Positions 32,332 to 41,836 of a stretch of 64,000 nucleotides of DNA are shown here, one piece after another. Source of the DNA: DASYTH01 sp045806965. Its GTDB lineage: Bacteria > Actinomycetota > Actinomycetes > Mycobacteriales > Pseudonocardiaceae. The stretch covers positions 1 to 64,000 of the forward strand of contig JBJMIG010000044.1 in NCBI GenBank assembly GCA_045806965.1. Reading direction: 5' to 3'. The translations under genes and the position numbers were made by a program. How positions within the stretch are numbered: position 1 is the stretch's first letter; each line of letters begins with the position of its first letter. Below the pieces are notes generated by a model, which saw only the letters and a program-made list of their open reading frames with translations, had not been told where the DNA came from and did no database searches.

Positions 32332-34181
32332 CGAGCCGGTCGCCCGATCTGTGTCTGGTTTCGGCGGCCGGCGGGTCCGCGTTCATGGCGGAGCTGATGG
32401 AGGTCGTGGCCGACGCGGTGCGGGCGGCGGGCGGCCGGGCGCGGACGGCCGTGGGCCGGTACCCGACGCCTGGTCCGGACACGGTCTACCTGGTGGTGCC
32501 CCACGAATACTTCGTGGTCACCCCGGACTCCGATCTACCGTCCGCCGAGCTGTGCCGCAGGACGATCGCGTTCGGCGTGGAGCACCCCGGCACGGGCACC
32601 TTCGAGCGCACCGCGGGGCTGGTCGGCGTCCTGGGCGGCGTGGTGGACATCAGCCGGGGCTCGACCGCCGAACTGTGTCGCCGCGGCATCCCGACCGAGC
32701 ACTTCCAGCTCGGTTACAGCCCCCTGTGGGACACCTGGGGCGGAGACCCGGACAGCCCCAGGCCGATCGACGTCACCTACCTCGGCACCGCGGAGCGGCG
32801 CCGGTCCCTGCTGCTCGGCTCGTATGCCGGCGACCTCGATCACCTGCGGACCCGGTTGTTCACGCCGCCCCACGAGATGATGGCCGGCACCCGGGTGGAC
32901 TTCCTGCCCGGCGCGGCCAAGCTGTCCCATCTGGCCCGAAGCCGGTTCCTGCTCAACCTGCACCGGGAACGCAAGCAGGCACTGGAATGGGTCCGGGTTC
33001 TCGAGGCGATGTGCAACGGCTGTGTGGTGGTCAGCGAGCCGTCGCTCGAGGTGGAGCCGCTGGTCCCGGGCGAGCATCTGGTCGTGGCCCGACCGGAGTC
33101 GCTCGGCGCGGTCACCGCAGCCCTGTGTGCGGAGCCCGGCCGGGAGCGTGACCTGCGGGCCGCGGCGTACGAGCTGGCCCGGGGTCTGGATCTGGTCGGG
33201 TCGGCGCGGATGTTGGTCGAGATGGCCGGCGGACTGGTGTCTGGTGCGGCCCCGGCGCCGCCGGAAACGTTCGCCGCGGCCCGTGCCATGGCCTCCGCGG
33301 TGCGCTCGGCGGATGGCGCCATGGCGGTCGACACCCCCTCCTGGGACGTCCGCTTCGCGGGCGAGCGATCGCTCGGCGACCCGCCGACGGCGCACGGGGT
33401 CGCGGCCGCCGCTCGGCTGGTCGGGTACGCCGCGACCGCCCGGCGCCGGACTGCGGTGTGGTGGGAACCGGCCTGTGCCTCCAGCCCGTTCCCGGACGCG
33501 GACCGCGCCGACGTGGACGTGCTGCTGGTCCACCGGCCGGGTGAACTCGACCCCGCGGGCCTCGTCAATGACCTGGTCACCGGCACGGTGCTGCCCCGCC
33601 GGGTGCTCGTCGGTGCGGACGGGGTGCCGTCCGGCTCGGTTCCGCCCTGGTGTGATGTGCTGCACCAGGACAGCCCGCTTGGCCGTGGCCTGACTCGCAA
33701 CGCGCTGCTCCGGCGCACCGAGGCGCCGTGGCTTCTGGTCCTCGACACCGGGCTGAGCGCGTCCCCGCACCTGCTGGAGCGGCTGGTGGGGGCCGCCAAA
33801 GACGTGGACGTGGTGCACTGTCCGGTGGCCGATCCGGTCGACGGGTTGGTCGGGGCGCTGCCGCCGGAGGAGCGCCGGCTGCGGTTGGTCCCCTACCTCG
33901 GCAGCGGCTACCTGGTCCGCCGGAGCCTGCTGGAGTTGCTGGGCGGCTGGTCCGAGGACAGCCTGCTCGAGGGGCTGGCCGACCATGCGTTCTGGCGTCT
34001 GGTCGCGGCCGGGGGATACGAGACGGCGCTGGTCCAGCAGGTGTTGCTGCGCCGGGTCCGGCCCGAGCCAGAGCCGAGACCGGTCGACCTGGACCCGCAC
34101 CGCGTGTGGGCGCACGCCAACTCGGCGAGCCCGGTCAGCCCGGTCAGCCGCAGTCCGGCTCGGTGCGACGCCACAATGTGA
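32328..34181 (+). CDS. Two-domain glycosyltransferase (CgeB-like GT-B plus GT-A-like part)
   Basis: The 617-residue protein seems to hold two transferase parts. Residues about 1-300 match CgeB-like group-1 enzymes: LEWVRVLEAMCNGCVVVSEP and the following LVPGEHLVVARP. Residues about 390-580 look like a GT2/GT-A fold: PLGRGLTRNALLRRTEAPWLLVLD, VDVVHCPVADP, YLVRRSLLELLGGWSED. Metal DxD is replaced by LDTG, so catalysis of the second part is uncertain. GTG 32328 is coupled to the coiled-coil gene. Its 3' end overlaps the convergent GT39 gene by 38 bp (34144-34181). Confidence 0.72.
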   Translation: MTSRSPDLCLVSAAGGSAFMAELMEVVADAVRAAGGRARTAVGRYPTPGPDTVYLVVPHEYFVVTPDSDLPSAELCRRTIAFGVEHPGTGTFERTAGLVGVLGGVVDISRGSTAELCRRGIPTEHFQLGYSPLWDTWGGDPDSPRPIDVTYLGTAERRRSLLLGSYAGDLDHLRTRLFTPPHEMMAGTRVDFLPGAAKLSHLARSRFLLNLHRERKQALEWVRVLEAMCNGCVVVSEPSLEVEPLVPGEHLVVARPESLGAVTAALCAEPGRERDLRAAAYELARGLDLVGSARMLVEMAGGLVSGAAPAPPETFAAARAMASAVRSADGAMAVDTPSWDVRFAGERSLGDPPTAHGVAAAARLVGYAATARRRTAVWWEPACASSPFPDADRADVDVLLVHRPGELDPAGLVNDLVTGTVLPRRVLVGADGVPSGSVPPWCDVLHQDSPLGRGLTRNALLRRTEAPWLLVLDTGLSASPHLLERLVGAAKDVDVVHCPVADPVDGLVGALPPEERRLRLVPYLGSGYLVRRSLLELLGGWSEDSLLEGLADHAFWRLVAAGGYETALVQQVLLRRVRPEPEPRPVDLDPHRVWAHANSASPVSPVSRSPARCDATM

Positions 34182-35898
34182 GCACCCGCCCGTTCGGCAG
34201 CGGGTGCCGGTCCAGGACGGCGAAGCCGGTGGCGTGCGCCGCCTGCTCCATGGCGGGTGGGTCCACCGCCGGGACGAACTCGTTGACCGTCCCGGTCGCG
34301 GTGAACAGCAGGCAGGCATGGCTTGCGTCGCCGTTGAGGCTGTCCCGCGATTTGGTCAGCCAGTCCTCGTAGTTCTCCTGCCGACCGCCCACCTCGGTCG
34401 GGTTGATCATGGCCATGCGCACGCCGTAGCCCTTGGACTGCATAATCACGAGCTGCGCGGTGTTGCTGTTGAACAACCGGTCCCGGAAGCCGAAGGCCGT
34501 GGTGCCGCGCAGCGCGTCCTGCTCGACGATCCGCTTCGCCGCCCAGTCCGATGCCGCGATCCACTGTTGCGCCGTGTCGACCGAAACCGGCTCTAGGTCG
34601 TCGGTCCCGGTGCCTTCGCGCTCGTACAACTGGATGGCGCCCCGCCCGTCGGTGACCTTGACCGAGCCGACGACCGGAAGCTGCACGAGCAATGGGTGGG
34701 CCGTCGGCGCGCGCAGGTCGAGCATGGGCACGACGGCGACGACCAGGAGGACGGCGAGCACCGCGGGGACCGCCCGGAGCACCGCGGCGGGCAGCCGGAG
34801 AAGGCCCCACACCGCGATCACGGTCATGGCCGGAAACAGCGGCAGTGCGAACGCCGTCCCGGTGTTGGCCGAGCTCAACAGTGCCGCGTGGCCGGTAAGG
34901 ACCAGCAGGCAGGACGGCAGCAGGGGGGACAGCGCCACCCGGCGGGTCACCTCGCGGAACCCGGCTGTCCGCCCGTTGCCGACCACGAAGACGGTGGCCG
35001 CGATCAGCCCCACACCGATCACCAGGACGTGCGGCAGGTGCTGGTCCCCGATCAGGATTCGTAGTCGCTCCAGCCAGGCGGCCGGGTTGGCCAGACCGGA
35101 CTCGTGCCCGTATTCCCGGCTCTGCGTGCCGTAGCCGAACCCGCCCAGGTAGCGGAAGACCAAGACCCCGTTGGGCGCCAACCACAGCGCGGCCACGGCG
35201 ACCGCGGCGGCAACGGCGGCGGCGCACCTGGCCAGTCGTTGCCGGCGATCCGGCCCGATGCTCGCCTGCAGGATTGCCGCGAGCAGCAGCCCGGGAAGGA
35301 ACGAGATCGTCATGGTCCTGGTCAGCGGCATGAGCCCGAGACAGACGCCGAAGGCGAGGGCGAACCCGGTCCTGGTGAAGCGGTCCGAGCGGACCAGGCA
35401 GTACAGCGCCCCGGTGGTGACCGCCGCGGCCGGCAGGGCGAAGTGGAACGCGCGCGACTCGACGAGGAGTCCGGGCGCGGTCGCGACCAGGAGCAGCGCC
35501 GGCCACGCGAGCCGAGGGCCCCCGATCCGGCGGGCCAGCCCGTAGGTCAGCAGAATCGTGGCGAGCCCGGCCAGCACCGGTATGACGAACGCCGCGAGCA
35601 CCCGCGGTCCGGTCACGAGGAACGCCACGGAGGTCACAGCCGACGTCAGCGGCGCCTGGATGCCCGGCGCGTCGAACGCCTTGAGCCAGCCGAGCAGCCC
35701 GTCGCGCCCAGCGGCGTAGTAGTCGTTGAGCGCCATGCCGATGTAGCCGGCCTCGTCGATGTCGAGCAACTGCCGGTGCCGGTAGGCCAGGATCCACCAG
35801 GCGTTGGCGACCAACCACACCGCGACGACGAGCGCCAACGCCCAACTGCTCGCCCGGTTCCGTCGAACCAGGGCGACTGCCTTAACGGCAAGCGCCAT
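34144..35898 (-). CDS. GT39/ArnT-like membrane glycosyltransferase
   Basis: The 584-residue protein has about 11 membrane helices over residues 18-390, then an outer domain of about 190 residues. The first outer loop has LLDIDEAGYIG with the acidic residues (D48, E49) expected at the GT39/PMT-type catalytic site, and TRTMTISF fits the later substrate loop. These enzymes transfer a sugar from a polyprenyl phosphate to lipid, glycan or protein outside the membrane. The open frame extends upstream, but ATG 35898 is chosen because GGAGGTG lies 6-11 nt before it. It converges on the glycan operon. Confidence 0.82.
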   Translation of the reverse strand: MALAVKAVALVRRNRASSWALALVVAVWLVANAWWILAYRHRQLLDIDEAGYIGMALNDYYAAGRDGLLGWLKAFDAPGIQAPLTSAVTSVAFLVTGPRVLAAFVIPVLAGLATILLTYGLARRIGGPRLAWPALLLVATAPGLLVESRAFHFALPAAAVTTGALYCLVRSDRFTRTGFALAFGVCLGLMPLTRTMTISFLPGLLLAAILQASIGPDRRQRLARCAAAVAAAVAVAALWLAPNGVLVFRYLGGFGYGTQSREYGHESGLANPAAWLERLRILIGDQHLPHVLVIGVGLIAATVFVVGNGRTAGFREVTRRVALSPLLPSCLLVLTGHAALLSSANTGTAFALPLFPAMTVIAVWGLLRLPAAVLRAVPAVLAVLLVVAVVPMLDLRAPTAHPLLVQLPVVGSVKVTDGRGAIQLYEREGTGTDDLEPVSVDTAQQWIAASDWAAKRIVEQDALRGTTAFGFRDRLFNSNTAQLVIMQSKGYGVRMAMINPTEVGGRQENYEDWLTKSRDSLNGDASHACLLFTATGTVNEFVPAVDPPAMEQAAHATGFAVLDRHPLPNGRVLTLWRRTEPDCG

Positions 35899-35975
35899 CG
35901 CGCACCTCCGACCGAAGAACCTACCCAACGGACACCTGGCGACCCGCAGGGATGTGACATCAACGACGAGTCCGG

Positions 35976-35981
35976 TAAAAC
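35976..35981 (+). promoter_or_regulatory. -10 box TAAAAC before the Fpg/Nei gene
   Basis: TAAAAC lies 7 nt before GTG 35989, no Shine-Dalgarno. Confidence 0.4.
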
Positions 35982-35988
35982 TGGTCTT

Positions 35989-36852
35989 GTGCCGGAGTTG
36001 CCTGAGGTCGAAGCGTTGGCCCATCACTTGCGTGAGCACGGTGCCGGCCGCACGGTCGCCCGGGTGGACGTGGCGTCACTCAGCGTGCTCAAGACGGCCA
36101 GCCCGGCGTGGACCGCGCTGCACGGCCGGGAGGTGACCGGCGCCGCGCGGCACGGGAAGTTCCTCGACCTCGACTGCGCGGGGCTGCACCTGATCGTGCA
36201 CCTGGCCAGGGCGGGCTGGCTGCGCTGGTCGGACACGCTGTCCGTGGCACCGCCCAAGCCCGGCCGCGGGCCGCTCGCCCTGCGGGTCCATCTCGGCCCG
36301 CCCGGGCAGGGCCCGGGCTTCGACCTGACCGAGGCCGGCACGAAGAAGGGCCTCGCGGTATGGATCGTCGAGGAACCCACGCAGGTGCCCGCGATCGCCG
36401 CGCTCGGCCCGGACGCGCTCGGCCTCACCCGCGACGACCTGGCGACGCTGTTCGCCGGCCGGTCGGAGCGGCTGAAGACGGCGCTGACCAGCCAGAAGAT
36501 ACTGGCCGGGATCGGCAACGCCTACTCCGACGAGATCCTGCACACCGCCCGGCTCTCGCCGTTCGCGACCGCGGGCAAGCTCGACGACGACGCGCTGGAC
36601 CGGCTGCACCAGGCCATGATCGCGGTGCTCACCGACGCGGTCGGCCGCTCGGTCGGCCAGGGGGCGGCCCGGCTCAAGGGAGAGAAGCGCTCCGGCCTTC
36701 GGGTACATGGCCGGACCGGGCTGCCCTGCCCGGTGTGTGCCGACACGGTGCGTGAGGTTTCCTTCGCGGACAAGGCGTTCCAGTACTGCGCGACCTGCCA
36801 GACCGGCGGCAAGCCGCTGGCCGACCGGCGGATGTCGCGGCTGCTCAAGTAA
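35989..36852 (+). CDS. Fpg/Nei-family DNA glycosylase
   Basis: The 287-residue protein begins PELPEVE, where P2 and E3 form the catalytic N-terminus after removal of the first residue. The helix-two-turn-helix is present (GIGNAYSDEILHTARLSPF) and the zinc finger near the end (LPCPVC ... YCATCQTGG) is complete. It removes oxidised or abasic-linked bases from DNA in base-excision repair; distinguishing Fpg from Nei types needs alignment. GTG 35989 is favoured because P2 must follow the start codon. It overlaps the convergent lutC gene by 8 bp (36845-36852). Confidence 0.9.
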   Translation: MPELPEVEALAHHLREHGAGRTVARVDVASLSVLKTASPAWTALHGREVTGAARHGKFLDLDCAGLHLIVHLARAGWLRWSDTLSVAPPKPGRGPLALRVHLGPPGQGPGFDLTEAGTKKGLAVWIVEEPTQVPAIAALGPDALGLTRDDLATLFAGRSERLKTALTSQKILAGIGNAYSDEILHTARLSPFATAGKLDDDALDRLHQAMIAVLTDAVGRSVGQGAARLKGEKRSGLRVHGRTGLPCPVCADTVREVSFADKAFQYCATCQTGGKPLADRRMSRLLK

Positions 36853-37459
36853 CCAGCAGCACCTCGAGGGTGCGCGGTCCGTGCACGCCCTCCACCCGGT
36901 TGAGCTCGATGTCACTGGTCGCCGACGGGCCGGAGATGAACGTCAAGGGACGCACCGGATCGAGCTTGGCCAGCGCCTCCGGCACGGTGCCCACGATCTG
37001 CTTGGCCCGCACCACGCACAGGTGGTAGTCCGGCACCAGGGTGAGCACCCGCCGGCCCTGTGCGGTGCCGGCGTCCAGCACGATCGTCCCGGTCTCGGCG
37101 ATGGCCACCGCGCACCCGGTGAGCACGCCGTGTGCCTCGTCGATGGCCGCGACCGGCAGCGGTGGTTCGTCGATGCGCCAGTCGACACCGTCCACGCACC
37201 AGGACGCGGGCAGGTCGTCCGGCACCACCATGACGCCGGCCCCGCGCTCGCGCAGCGCCGTGCCGATCGCGACCGGCAGCCGGCGGACACTGACCCGGTG
37301 CACCCGCGCGCGGTAGTCCTCGACCCGCTCGGCGAACACCGCGGCCAGGTCGTCGAACGGCCGACTCAGGTCGTAGTCCCTCGGCACCGGCCGGGCGGCC
37401 GGGCGGTCGGCCAGCGATCGCCGGATCCGGCCGAGGATGTCGGTTCGCGGGTCAGCCAC
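36845..37459 (-). CDS. lutC: Lactate utilisation protein C (LUD domain)
   Basis: The 204-residue protein has the LUD domain shape with DDLPASW, AIAETGTIVLDAGT and LTLVPDYHLCVV, as in LutC/YkgG proteins. With LutA and LutB it forms the non-flavin L-lactate oxidation complex that makes pyruvate. GTG 37459 follows GGTGGAGG. It is last in the leftward lutABC operon and overlaps lutB by 8 bp. Confidence 0.88.
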   Translation of the reverse strand: MADPRTDILGRIRRSLADRPAARPVPRDYDLSRPFDDLAAVFAERVEDYRARVHRVSVRRLPVAIGTALRERGAGVMVVPDDLPASWCVDGVDWRIDEPPLPVAAIDEAHGVLTGCAVAIAETGTIVLDAGTAQGRRVLTLVPDYHLCVVRAKQIVGTVPEALAKLDPVRPLTFISGPSATSDIELNRVEGVHGPRTLEVLLVT

Positions 37460-38882
37460 GGGTCCGCCTCCACCAGGCTCGGAACGACTCCCGTGGGGGC
37501 GCGGGGGCGTCCCGGGAGACCGTCCACTTGGAACCGGGCCATGGCAGGCTGGTGATCCGCCCGTCCCGGCCGATAAAACGGGCCAGCGAGCCGGCCTTCT
37601 GCGCCGCCTCGTAGCGGCGCGGGTTGCCGAGCACCCACGCCAAGGTGGTCATCGCGGCCGCCTCCGGCGAGCGCTTCGGTTTGGCCGCAACGGTTCGCTC
37701 CCTGAGGTGAACCAGAACGCGAGGGATGTCGATCCGAACCGGACAGACCTCGTAGCAGGCTCCGCACAACGACGACGCGAAGGGCAGCGAGGCGGCGTGC
37801 TTGTCCGCCGGGTCACCGACCAGCTGCGGGGTCAGGATGGCACCGATCGGACCCGGGTAGACCGAGCCGTACGCCGCGCCGCCGGTGCGTTCGTAGACCG
37901 GACACACGTTCAGACAGGCCGAGCACCGGATACAGCGCAGCGCCGCGCGTCCGGTCGGGTCGCCGAGCGTCGCGGTGCGCCCGTTGTCAAGCAGCACAAG
38001 ATGAAACGCCTCGGGGCCGTCGCCAGGGGTGAGGCCGGTCCAGATCGAGGTGTACGGGTTCATCCGCTCCGCGGTCGACGAGCGCGGCAGCAACTGGAGG
38101 AACACCTCGAGATCACGCCAGGACGGCACCACCTTCTCGATGCCCATCACGGTGATCAGCGTCTTCGGCAGGGTCAGGCACATCCGGCCGTTGCCCTCCG
38201 ACTCGAGCACGACCACGGAGCCGGTGTCGGCCACCGCGAAATTGGCTCCGGAGATGGCGACCGTGGCGGACAGGAACTTGCGCCGCAGGTGCCGGCGGGC
38301 CACCTCGGCGAGCGCGGTCGGCGCGTCGGTCAGGTCTGCCGGCGCGTCGGGGATCTCGCGCGCGAAGATCTCCCTGATCTCCGCGCGGTTGCGGTGGATC
38401 GCCGGGACCAGGATGTGCGACGGCCGGTCGTGTCCCAACTGGACGATCAGCTCGGCGAGGTCGGTCTCCACCACGCCGACGCCGCCGGCCGCCAGCGCCT
38501 CGTTGAGCCCGATCTCCGCGGTGGCCATGGACTTCACCTTGACCACCTCGTCGGCACCGGCCGCTCTGGTCAAGCCGAGCACGATCTCGTTGGCCTCGCC
38601 GGCATCCCTGGCCCAGTGCACCACCCCGCCGCGCTCGGTCACGGACCGCTCGAGCTGTTCGAGGTAAGTGTCCAGCTTGAACAGCACGTCGTTCTTGATC
38701 GCCTCGCCGGCCAGCCGCAGCCGTTCCCAGTCCGGTAGCTCGGCCACCGCTCCCGCCCGCTTGGTGCGGATGGTGTGCGTGGCGTGCCTGAGGTTTCGGC
38801 GCAGCTGCGGGTCGGCGAGCGCCGCGGCGGCCGCCTGCGGGAAGGTGGGGGACCCGAGCCAGGTCACCGGGTTGCGCGCCAT
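37452..38882 (-). CDS. lutB: Lactate utilisation iron-sulfur protein B
   Basis: The 476-residue protein has an N-terminal LUD domain, then a ferredoxin-like part with CIRCSACLNVCPVY (C317, C320, C323, C327) and CGACYEVCPV (C373, C376, C380), ligands for two 4Fe-4S clusters. The C-terminal DUF3390-like tail carries Arg/Lys and Trp residues. It passes electrons during L-lactate oxidation. The open frame extends to 40562, but ATG 38882 is chosen because GAGGAGG lies just before it and the LutB start follows. It overlaps lutA by 19 bp. Confidence 0.92.
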   Translation of the reverse strand: MARNPVTWLGSPTFPQAAAAALADPQLRRNLRHATHTIRTKRAGAVAELPDWERLRLAGEAIKNDVLFKLDTYLEQLERSVTERGGVVHWARDAGEANEIVLGLTRAAGADEVVKVKSMATAEIGLNEALAAGGVGVVETDLAELIVQLGHDRPSHILVPAIHRNRAEIREIFAREIPDAPADLTDAPTALAEVARRHLRRKFLSATVAISGANFAVADTGSVVVLESEGNGRMCLTLPKTLITVMGIEKVVPSWRDLEVFLQLLPRSSTAERMNPYTSIWTGLTPGDGPEAFHLVLLDNGRTATLGDPTGRAALRCIRCSACLNVCPVYERTGGAAYGSVYPGPIGAILTPQLVGDPADKHAASLPFASSLCGACYEVCPVRIDIPRVLVHLRERTVAAKPKRSPEAAAMTTLAWVLGNPRRYEAAQKAGSLARFIGRDGRITSLPWPGSKWTVSRDAPAPPRESFRAWWRRTRG

Positions 38883-39601
38883 GGTTCCTCCTCGGTGCTG
38901 GCCAGGATCTCGGCGAGGTGCAGCGCGCGCACCCCGGAACGCATGCGGGTCAACCCGCCGCCGATGTGCATCAGGCACGAGTTGTCGCCCGCGGTCACGA
39001 ACTCCGCGCCGGTGCCGAGCACGTTCCACATCTTGTCGGTGAGCATGGCGGTCGACGTGTCGGAGTTCTTCACCGCGAACGTTCCGCCGAAGCCGCAACA
39101 GGTCTCGGCCTCGTCCAACTCGATCAGCTCGAGACCGCGCACCGCCTCGAGTAACTGTCTCGGCCGGTCTCCCACGCCGAGCAGCCGTAACGAGTGGCAG
39201 GTGGGGTGGTAGGTGACCCGGTGCGGGAAGTAGGCCCCGACGTCGGTCACCTCGAGCACGTCGACCAGCAGTTCGGACAGCTCGTAGATCCGCTTGGCCA
39301 CACCGGATCCCTTGACGAGCATGGGATGGATCTCGCGCACCATGCCGACGCAGGAACCCGACGGCGCCACCACCGCGTCGTAGCCCGCCAGCGCCCCGGC
39401 CATCGCTTCGGCCAGCGGCTCGGCCTGCGCCCGGTAGCCGGTGTTGTAGTGCATCTGACCACAGCAGACCGCGTCCAGCGGGACATCGACCGTGCAGCCG
39501 AGCCGCTCGAGCAGGCGCACCACCGCCCTGGCCGTGTCCGGGAACAACGTATCGGTCAGGCACGTCGGAAACAGCGCCACGCGTGTTGTCTGGACCGCCA
39601 C
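38864..39601 (-). CDS. lutA: Lactate utilisation protein A (CCG-domain)
   Basis: The 245-residue protein has two cysteine-rich CCG domains: AVCCGQMHYNTGY and ETCCGFGGTFAVKN, which bind iron-sulfur or flavin-linked electrons in LutA, GlpC and HdrB. GTG 39601 is chosen because TACGGT lies 7 nt upstream (minus strand) and the family start (RVALFPTC) follows. It is the first gene of lutABC and is divergent from the LytS-type kinase, sharing a 61-bp control region. Confidence 0.9.
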   Translation of the reverse strand: MAVQTTRVALFPTCLTDTLFPDTARAVVRLLERLGCTVDVPLDAVCCGQMHYNTGYRAQAEPLAEAMAGALAGYDAVVAPSGSCVGMVREIHPMLVKGSGVAKRIYELSELLVDVLEVTDVGAYFPHRVTYHPTCHSLRLLGVGDRPRQLLEAVRGLELIELDEAETCCGFGGTFAVKNSDTSTAMLTDKMWNVLGTGAEFVTAGDNSCLMHIGGGLTRMRSGVRALHLAEILASTEEEPWRATR

Positions 39602-39608
39602 GGTCAGT

Positions 39609-39614
39609 ACCGTA
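39609..39614 (-). promoter_or_regulatory. -10 box TACGGT before lutABC
   Basis: On the minus strand TACGGT lies 7 nt before GTG 39601. It is shared with the divergent kinase promoter region. Confidence 0.45.
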
Positions 39615-39662
39615 TCCCGGGTGCCCCTTGCTAGTCCGCAGTCGAGAACAGAGCATTGAGTC

Positions 39663-40940
39663 GTGGCCGACCTGTTGACCCAGCGAGCCGTGGTTGGCGC
39701 GGTCGCCCTGCTGGTGGTCCTCGGGGCCTTCGCCCTCCTGCTCTGGAACCGCAAGGGCGACGGAACGGTGGCCGACGCCGTGCTGGACGCGGTGCAGCGG
39801 CTGTCCAAGGCGGCGCCCGAACTGCGTAACGGGCTCACCGAACAGGCCGCCGACCAGGCCACCAAGCATCTGGTCGAGATGCTCAACTGCGTGGCGATCG
39901 GAATCACCGACTCGCAAGGCCGGCTGCTGTCCTGGGACGGCGGGGCCAACGAGCACTACGAGGACCTCACCGGGGCCATCGACGCGGCACTGCGCAAGGG
40001 CCACCGCGAGCACATCAGCCACACCGAGCTGCCCTGTGATCATCGTGGCCGGTGCCCCATGCGGACCGCGGTGATCGTGCCGCTGATCATCGACGGCGAC
40101 GTGGAGGGCACCCTGATCGTGATCGGCGGGGTGAACAGCACCCGGCTGATCCGCGCGGCGGACGAGGTGGCCCAGTTCATCTGCATCCAGCTCGAGCTCG
40201 CCAAACTGGACGACTCCAAGCAACAACTGGCCAGGGCCGAGCTGCGCATGCTGCGCGCGCAGATCTCGCCGCACTTCCTGTACAACGCGCTGAACGCGAT
40301 CTCCTCGCTGATCCGCACCGACCCGGAGCAGGCGCGCGAGCTGTTGCAGGAGTTCGCCGACTTCACCCGCTACTCGTTCCGCTCCTCGGGCCTGTTCACC
40401 ACGCTGGCCGACGAGCTGCGCAACATCGACCGGTACCTGACCATCCAGTGCCAGCGCTACCAGGAGCGGCTCAACGTCCGGATCAAGATCGCACCCGAGG
40501 TGCTGTCCGCGGTGGTGCCGTTCCTGGTGCTTCAGCCGCTGGTGGAGAACGCCGTGCAACACGGGCTACAGCCCAAGCCGGGTGGCGGCACGGTCACGGT
40601 CATCGCACAGGACAACGGCAACGAGGCACTGATCAGCATCGAGGACGACGGGGTCGGGATGGACGCCGACCGGCTCTTCGCCGATCTCCGCGACGCGCAC
40701 AAGACCGGCGCCCACGTCGGCCTCGGCAACATCAACCAACGGATGCGCTCGGTGTTCGGCGACGAGTACGCCCTGATGGTGGAGACCGCGCCGGGCGCCG
40801 GGATGAAGGTGATCCTGCGGGTGCCCAAGTACTTCCCCGGCGTGCGGCCGGATCTGCCGGAGTTCTCCGGCGAGGACGACGCACCGGAGTCCGCGGTCGC
40901 GCCGGCCGTCCCGGACGGGCTCAGCCGCCGGCCTCGTTAG
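39663..40940 (+). CDS. LytS-type (His_kinase PF06580) sensor kinase 1 with GAF-like domain
   Basis: The 425-residue protein has one membrane helix (about 10-28), then a GAF-like domain at about 70-190 (CVAIGITDSQGRLLSW, RTAVIVPLIIDGDVEGTLIVIG), then the PF06580 kinase core with H204 (ISPHFLYNALNAI) and a GHKL ATPase (PLVENAVQHG, EDDGVGM). The usual LytS five-helix sensor is replaced by the GAF-like part, which contains a Cys-rich patch (CDHRGRCP) that could bind metal or sense small acids. It faces lutABC and heads the carboxylate module; its probable partner is the LytTR regulator at 41952. Confidence 0.87.
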   Translation: MADLLTQRAVVGAVALLVVLGAFALLLWNRKGDGTVADAVLDAVQRLSKAAPELRNGLTEQAADQATKHLVEMLNCVAIGITDSQGRLLSWDGGANEHYEDLTGAIDAALRKGHREHISHTELPCDHRGRCPMRTAVIVPLIIDGDVEGTLIVIGGVNSTRLIRAADEVAQFICIQLELAKLDDSKQQLARAELRMLRAQISPHFLYNALNAISSLIRTDPEQARELLQEFADFTRYSFRSSGLFTTLADELRNIDRYLTIQCQRYQERLNVRIKIAPEVLSAVVPFLVLQPLVENAVQHGLQPKPGGGTVTVIAQDNGNEALISIEDDGVGMDADRLFADLRDAHKTGAHVGLGNINQRMRSVFGDEYALMVETAPGAGMKVILRVPKYFPGVRPDLPEFSGEDDAPESAVAPAVPDGLSRRPR

Positions 40941-40953
40941 CAGGTGCGACACG

Positions 40954-40959
40954 TAACCT
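40954..40959 (+). promoter_or_regulatory. -10 box TAACCT before the S49 protease gene
   Basis: TAACCT lies 7 nt before ATG 40967, so this gene can be read independently of the kinase. Confidence 0.45.
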
Positions 40960-40966
40960 TGCGGGT

Positions 40967-41836
40967 ATGAGTGTCACCGACAAGCTGGTCTCCCGGCTGC
41001 CCCGGATCGGCGAGCGCGGCGGCGGCGCGCCCGTGGTCGCGGTGGTCAAGCTGCACGGGGTGATCACCCCGACGCCGTCGCCGCTCGGCCGGGGCACGAT
41101 CAACATCAACACCGTGGAGTCCGCGCTGATCAGGGCGTTCGACCAGGATCGGCTGGCCGCGGTGGCACTGGCGATCAACTCTCCCGGTGGCGCGCCGACG
41201 CAGTCCGCGCTGGTCGCCGAACGGATCCGGGAGTTGGCCGCGCGCAAGCGGACCACCGTGCTGGCGTTCTGCGAGGACGTGGCGGCCTCCGGCGGCTACT
41301 GGCTGGCGTGCGCGGCGGATGAGATCTACGCGCATCCGTCGTCCATCGTCGGTTCCATCGGCGTGGTGTCCGCCGGGTTCGGGCTCACCGGCCTGCTTGA
41401 GCGGATGGGCGTCGAGCGGCGGGTGTACACGGCCGGCAACAACAAGGTCCGGCTCGACCCGTTCCGCCCGGAGAAGGCCGAGGACGTGGCCTGGCTGGAG
41501 AGCCTTCAGGGGCAGTTGCACGAACAGTTCGCCGACTGGGTGCGCAAGCGCCGGGGGGACAAGCTCGGCGGGCACGACGACCTGTTCTCCGGCGAGGTGT
41601 GGACCGGCGCGAAGGCGGTCGAACTCGGTCTGGTCGACGGCCTCGGCAACATGCGCGAGGTGATCGCCGAGCGGTTCCCGGACGCGGAGGTCACCGTGGC
41701 CGAGCCGAAGCGGCCGCTGCTCGCCCGCCTCGGCCTGGCCGGCACCGCCGGGCTGGGTCTGTCCGGGGCGGACCGGTTGCTCGCCGCCGTCGAAGCAATC
41801 GAGACGCGGGCGACATGGTCCCGGTTCGGGTTGTAG
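40967..41836 (+). CDS. S49-family peptidase (SppA/SohB-like)
   Basis: The 289-residue protein has the protease core VALAINSPGG and the nucleophile region VAASGGYWLACAADEIYA, with Ser in ASGGY. Two lysine candidates (NNKVRLD) fit the general base of S49 peptidases. There is no clear membrane helix, unlike full-length SppA. It cuts signal peptides or membrane fragments in its family. The gene sits between the kinase and LytTR regulator of system 1, with its own promoter-like TAACCT. Confidence 0.82.
   Translation: MSVTDKLVSRLPRIGERGGGAPVVAVVKLHGVITPTPSPLGRGTININTVESALIRAFDQDRLAAVALAINSPGGAPTQSALVAERIRELAARKRTTVLAFCEDVAASGGYWLACAADEIYAHPSSIVGSIGVVSAGFGLTGLLERMGVERRVYTAGNNKVRLDPFRPEKAEDVAWLESLQGQLHEQFADWVRKRRGDKLGGHDDLFSGEVWTGAKAVELGLVDGLGNMREVIAERFPDAEVTVAEPKRPLLARLGLAGTAGLGLSGADRLLAAVEAIETRATWSRFGL

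Noticed and set aside
38883..40562. Upstream extension of the lutB frame
   Set aside because: Runs antisense or out of frame across lutA and the kinase gene; the LutB fold begins at 38882.
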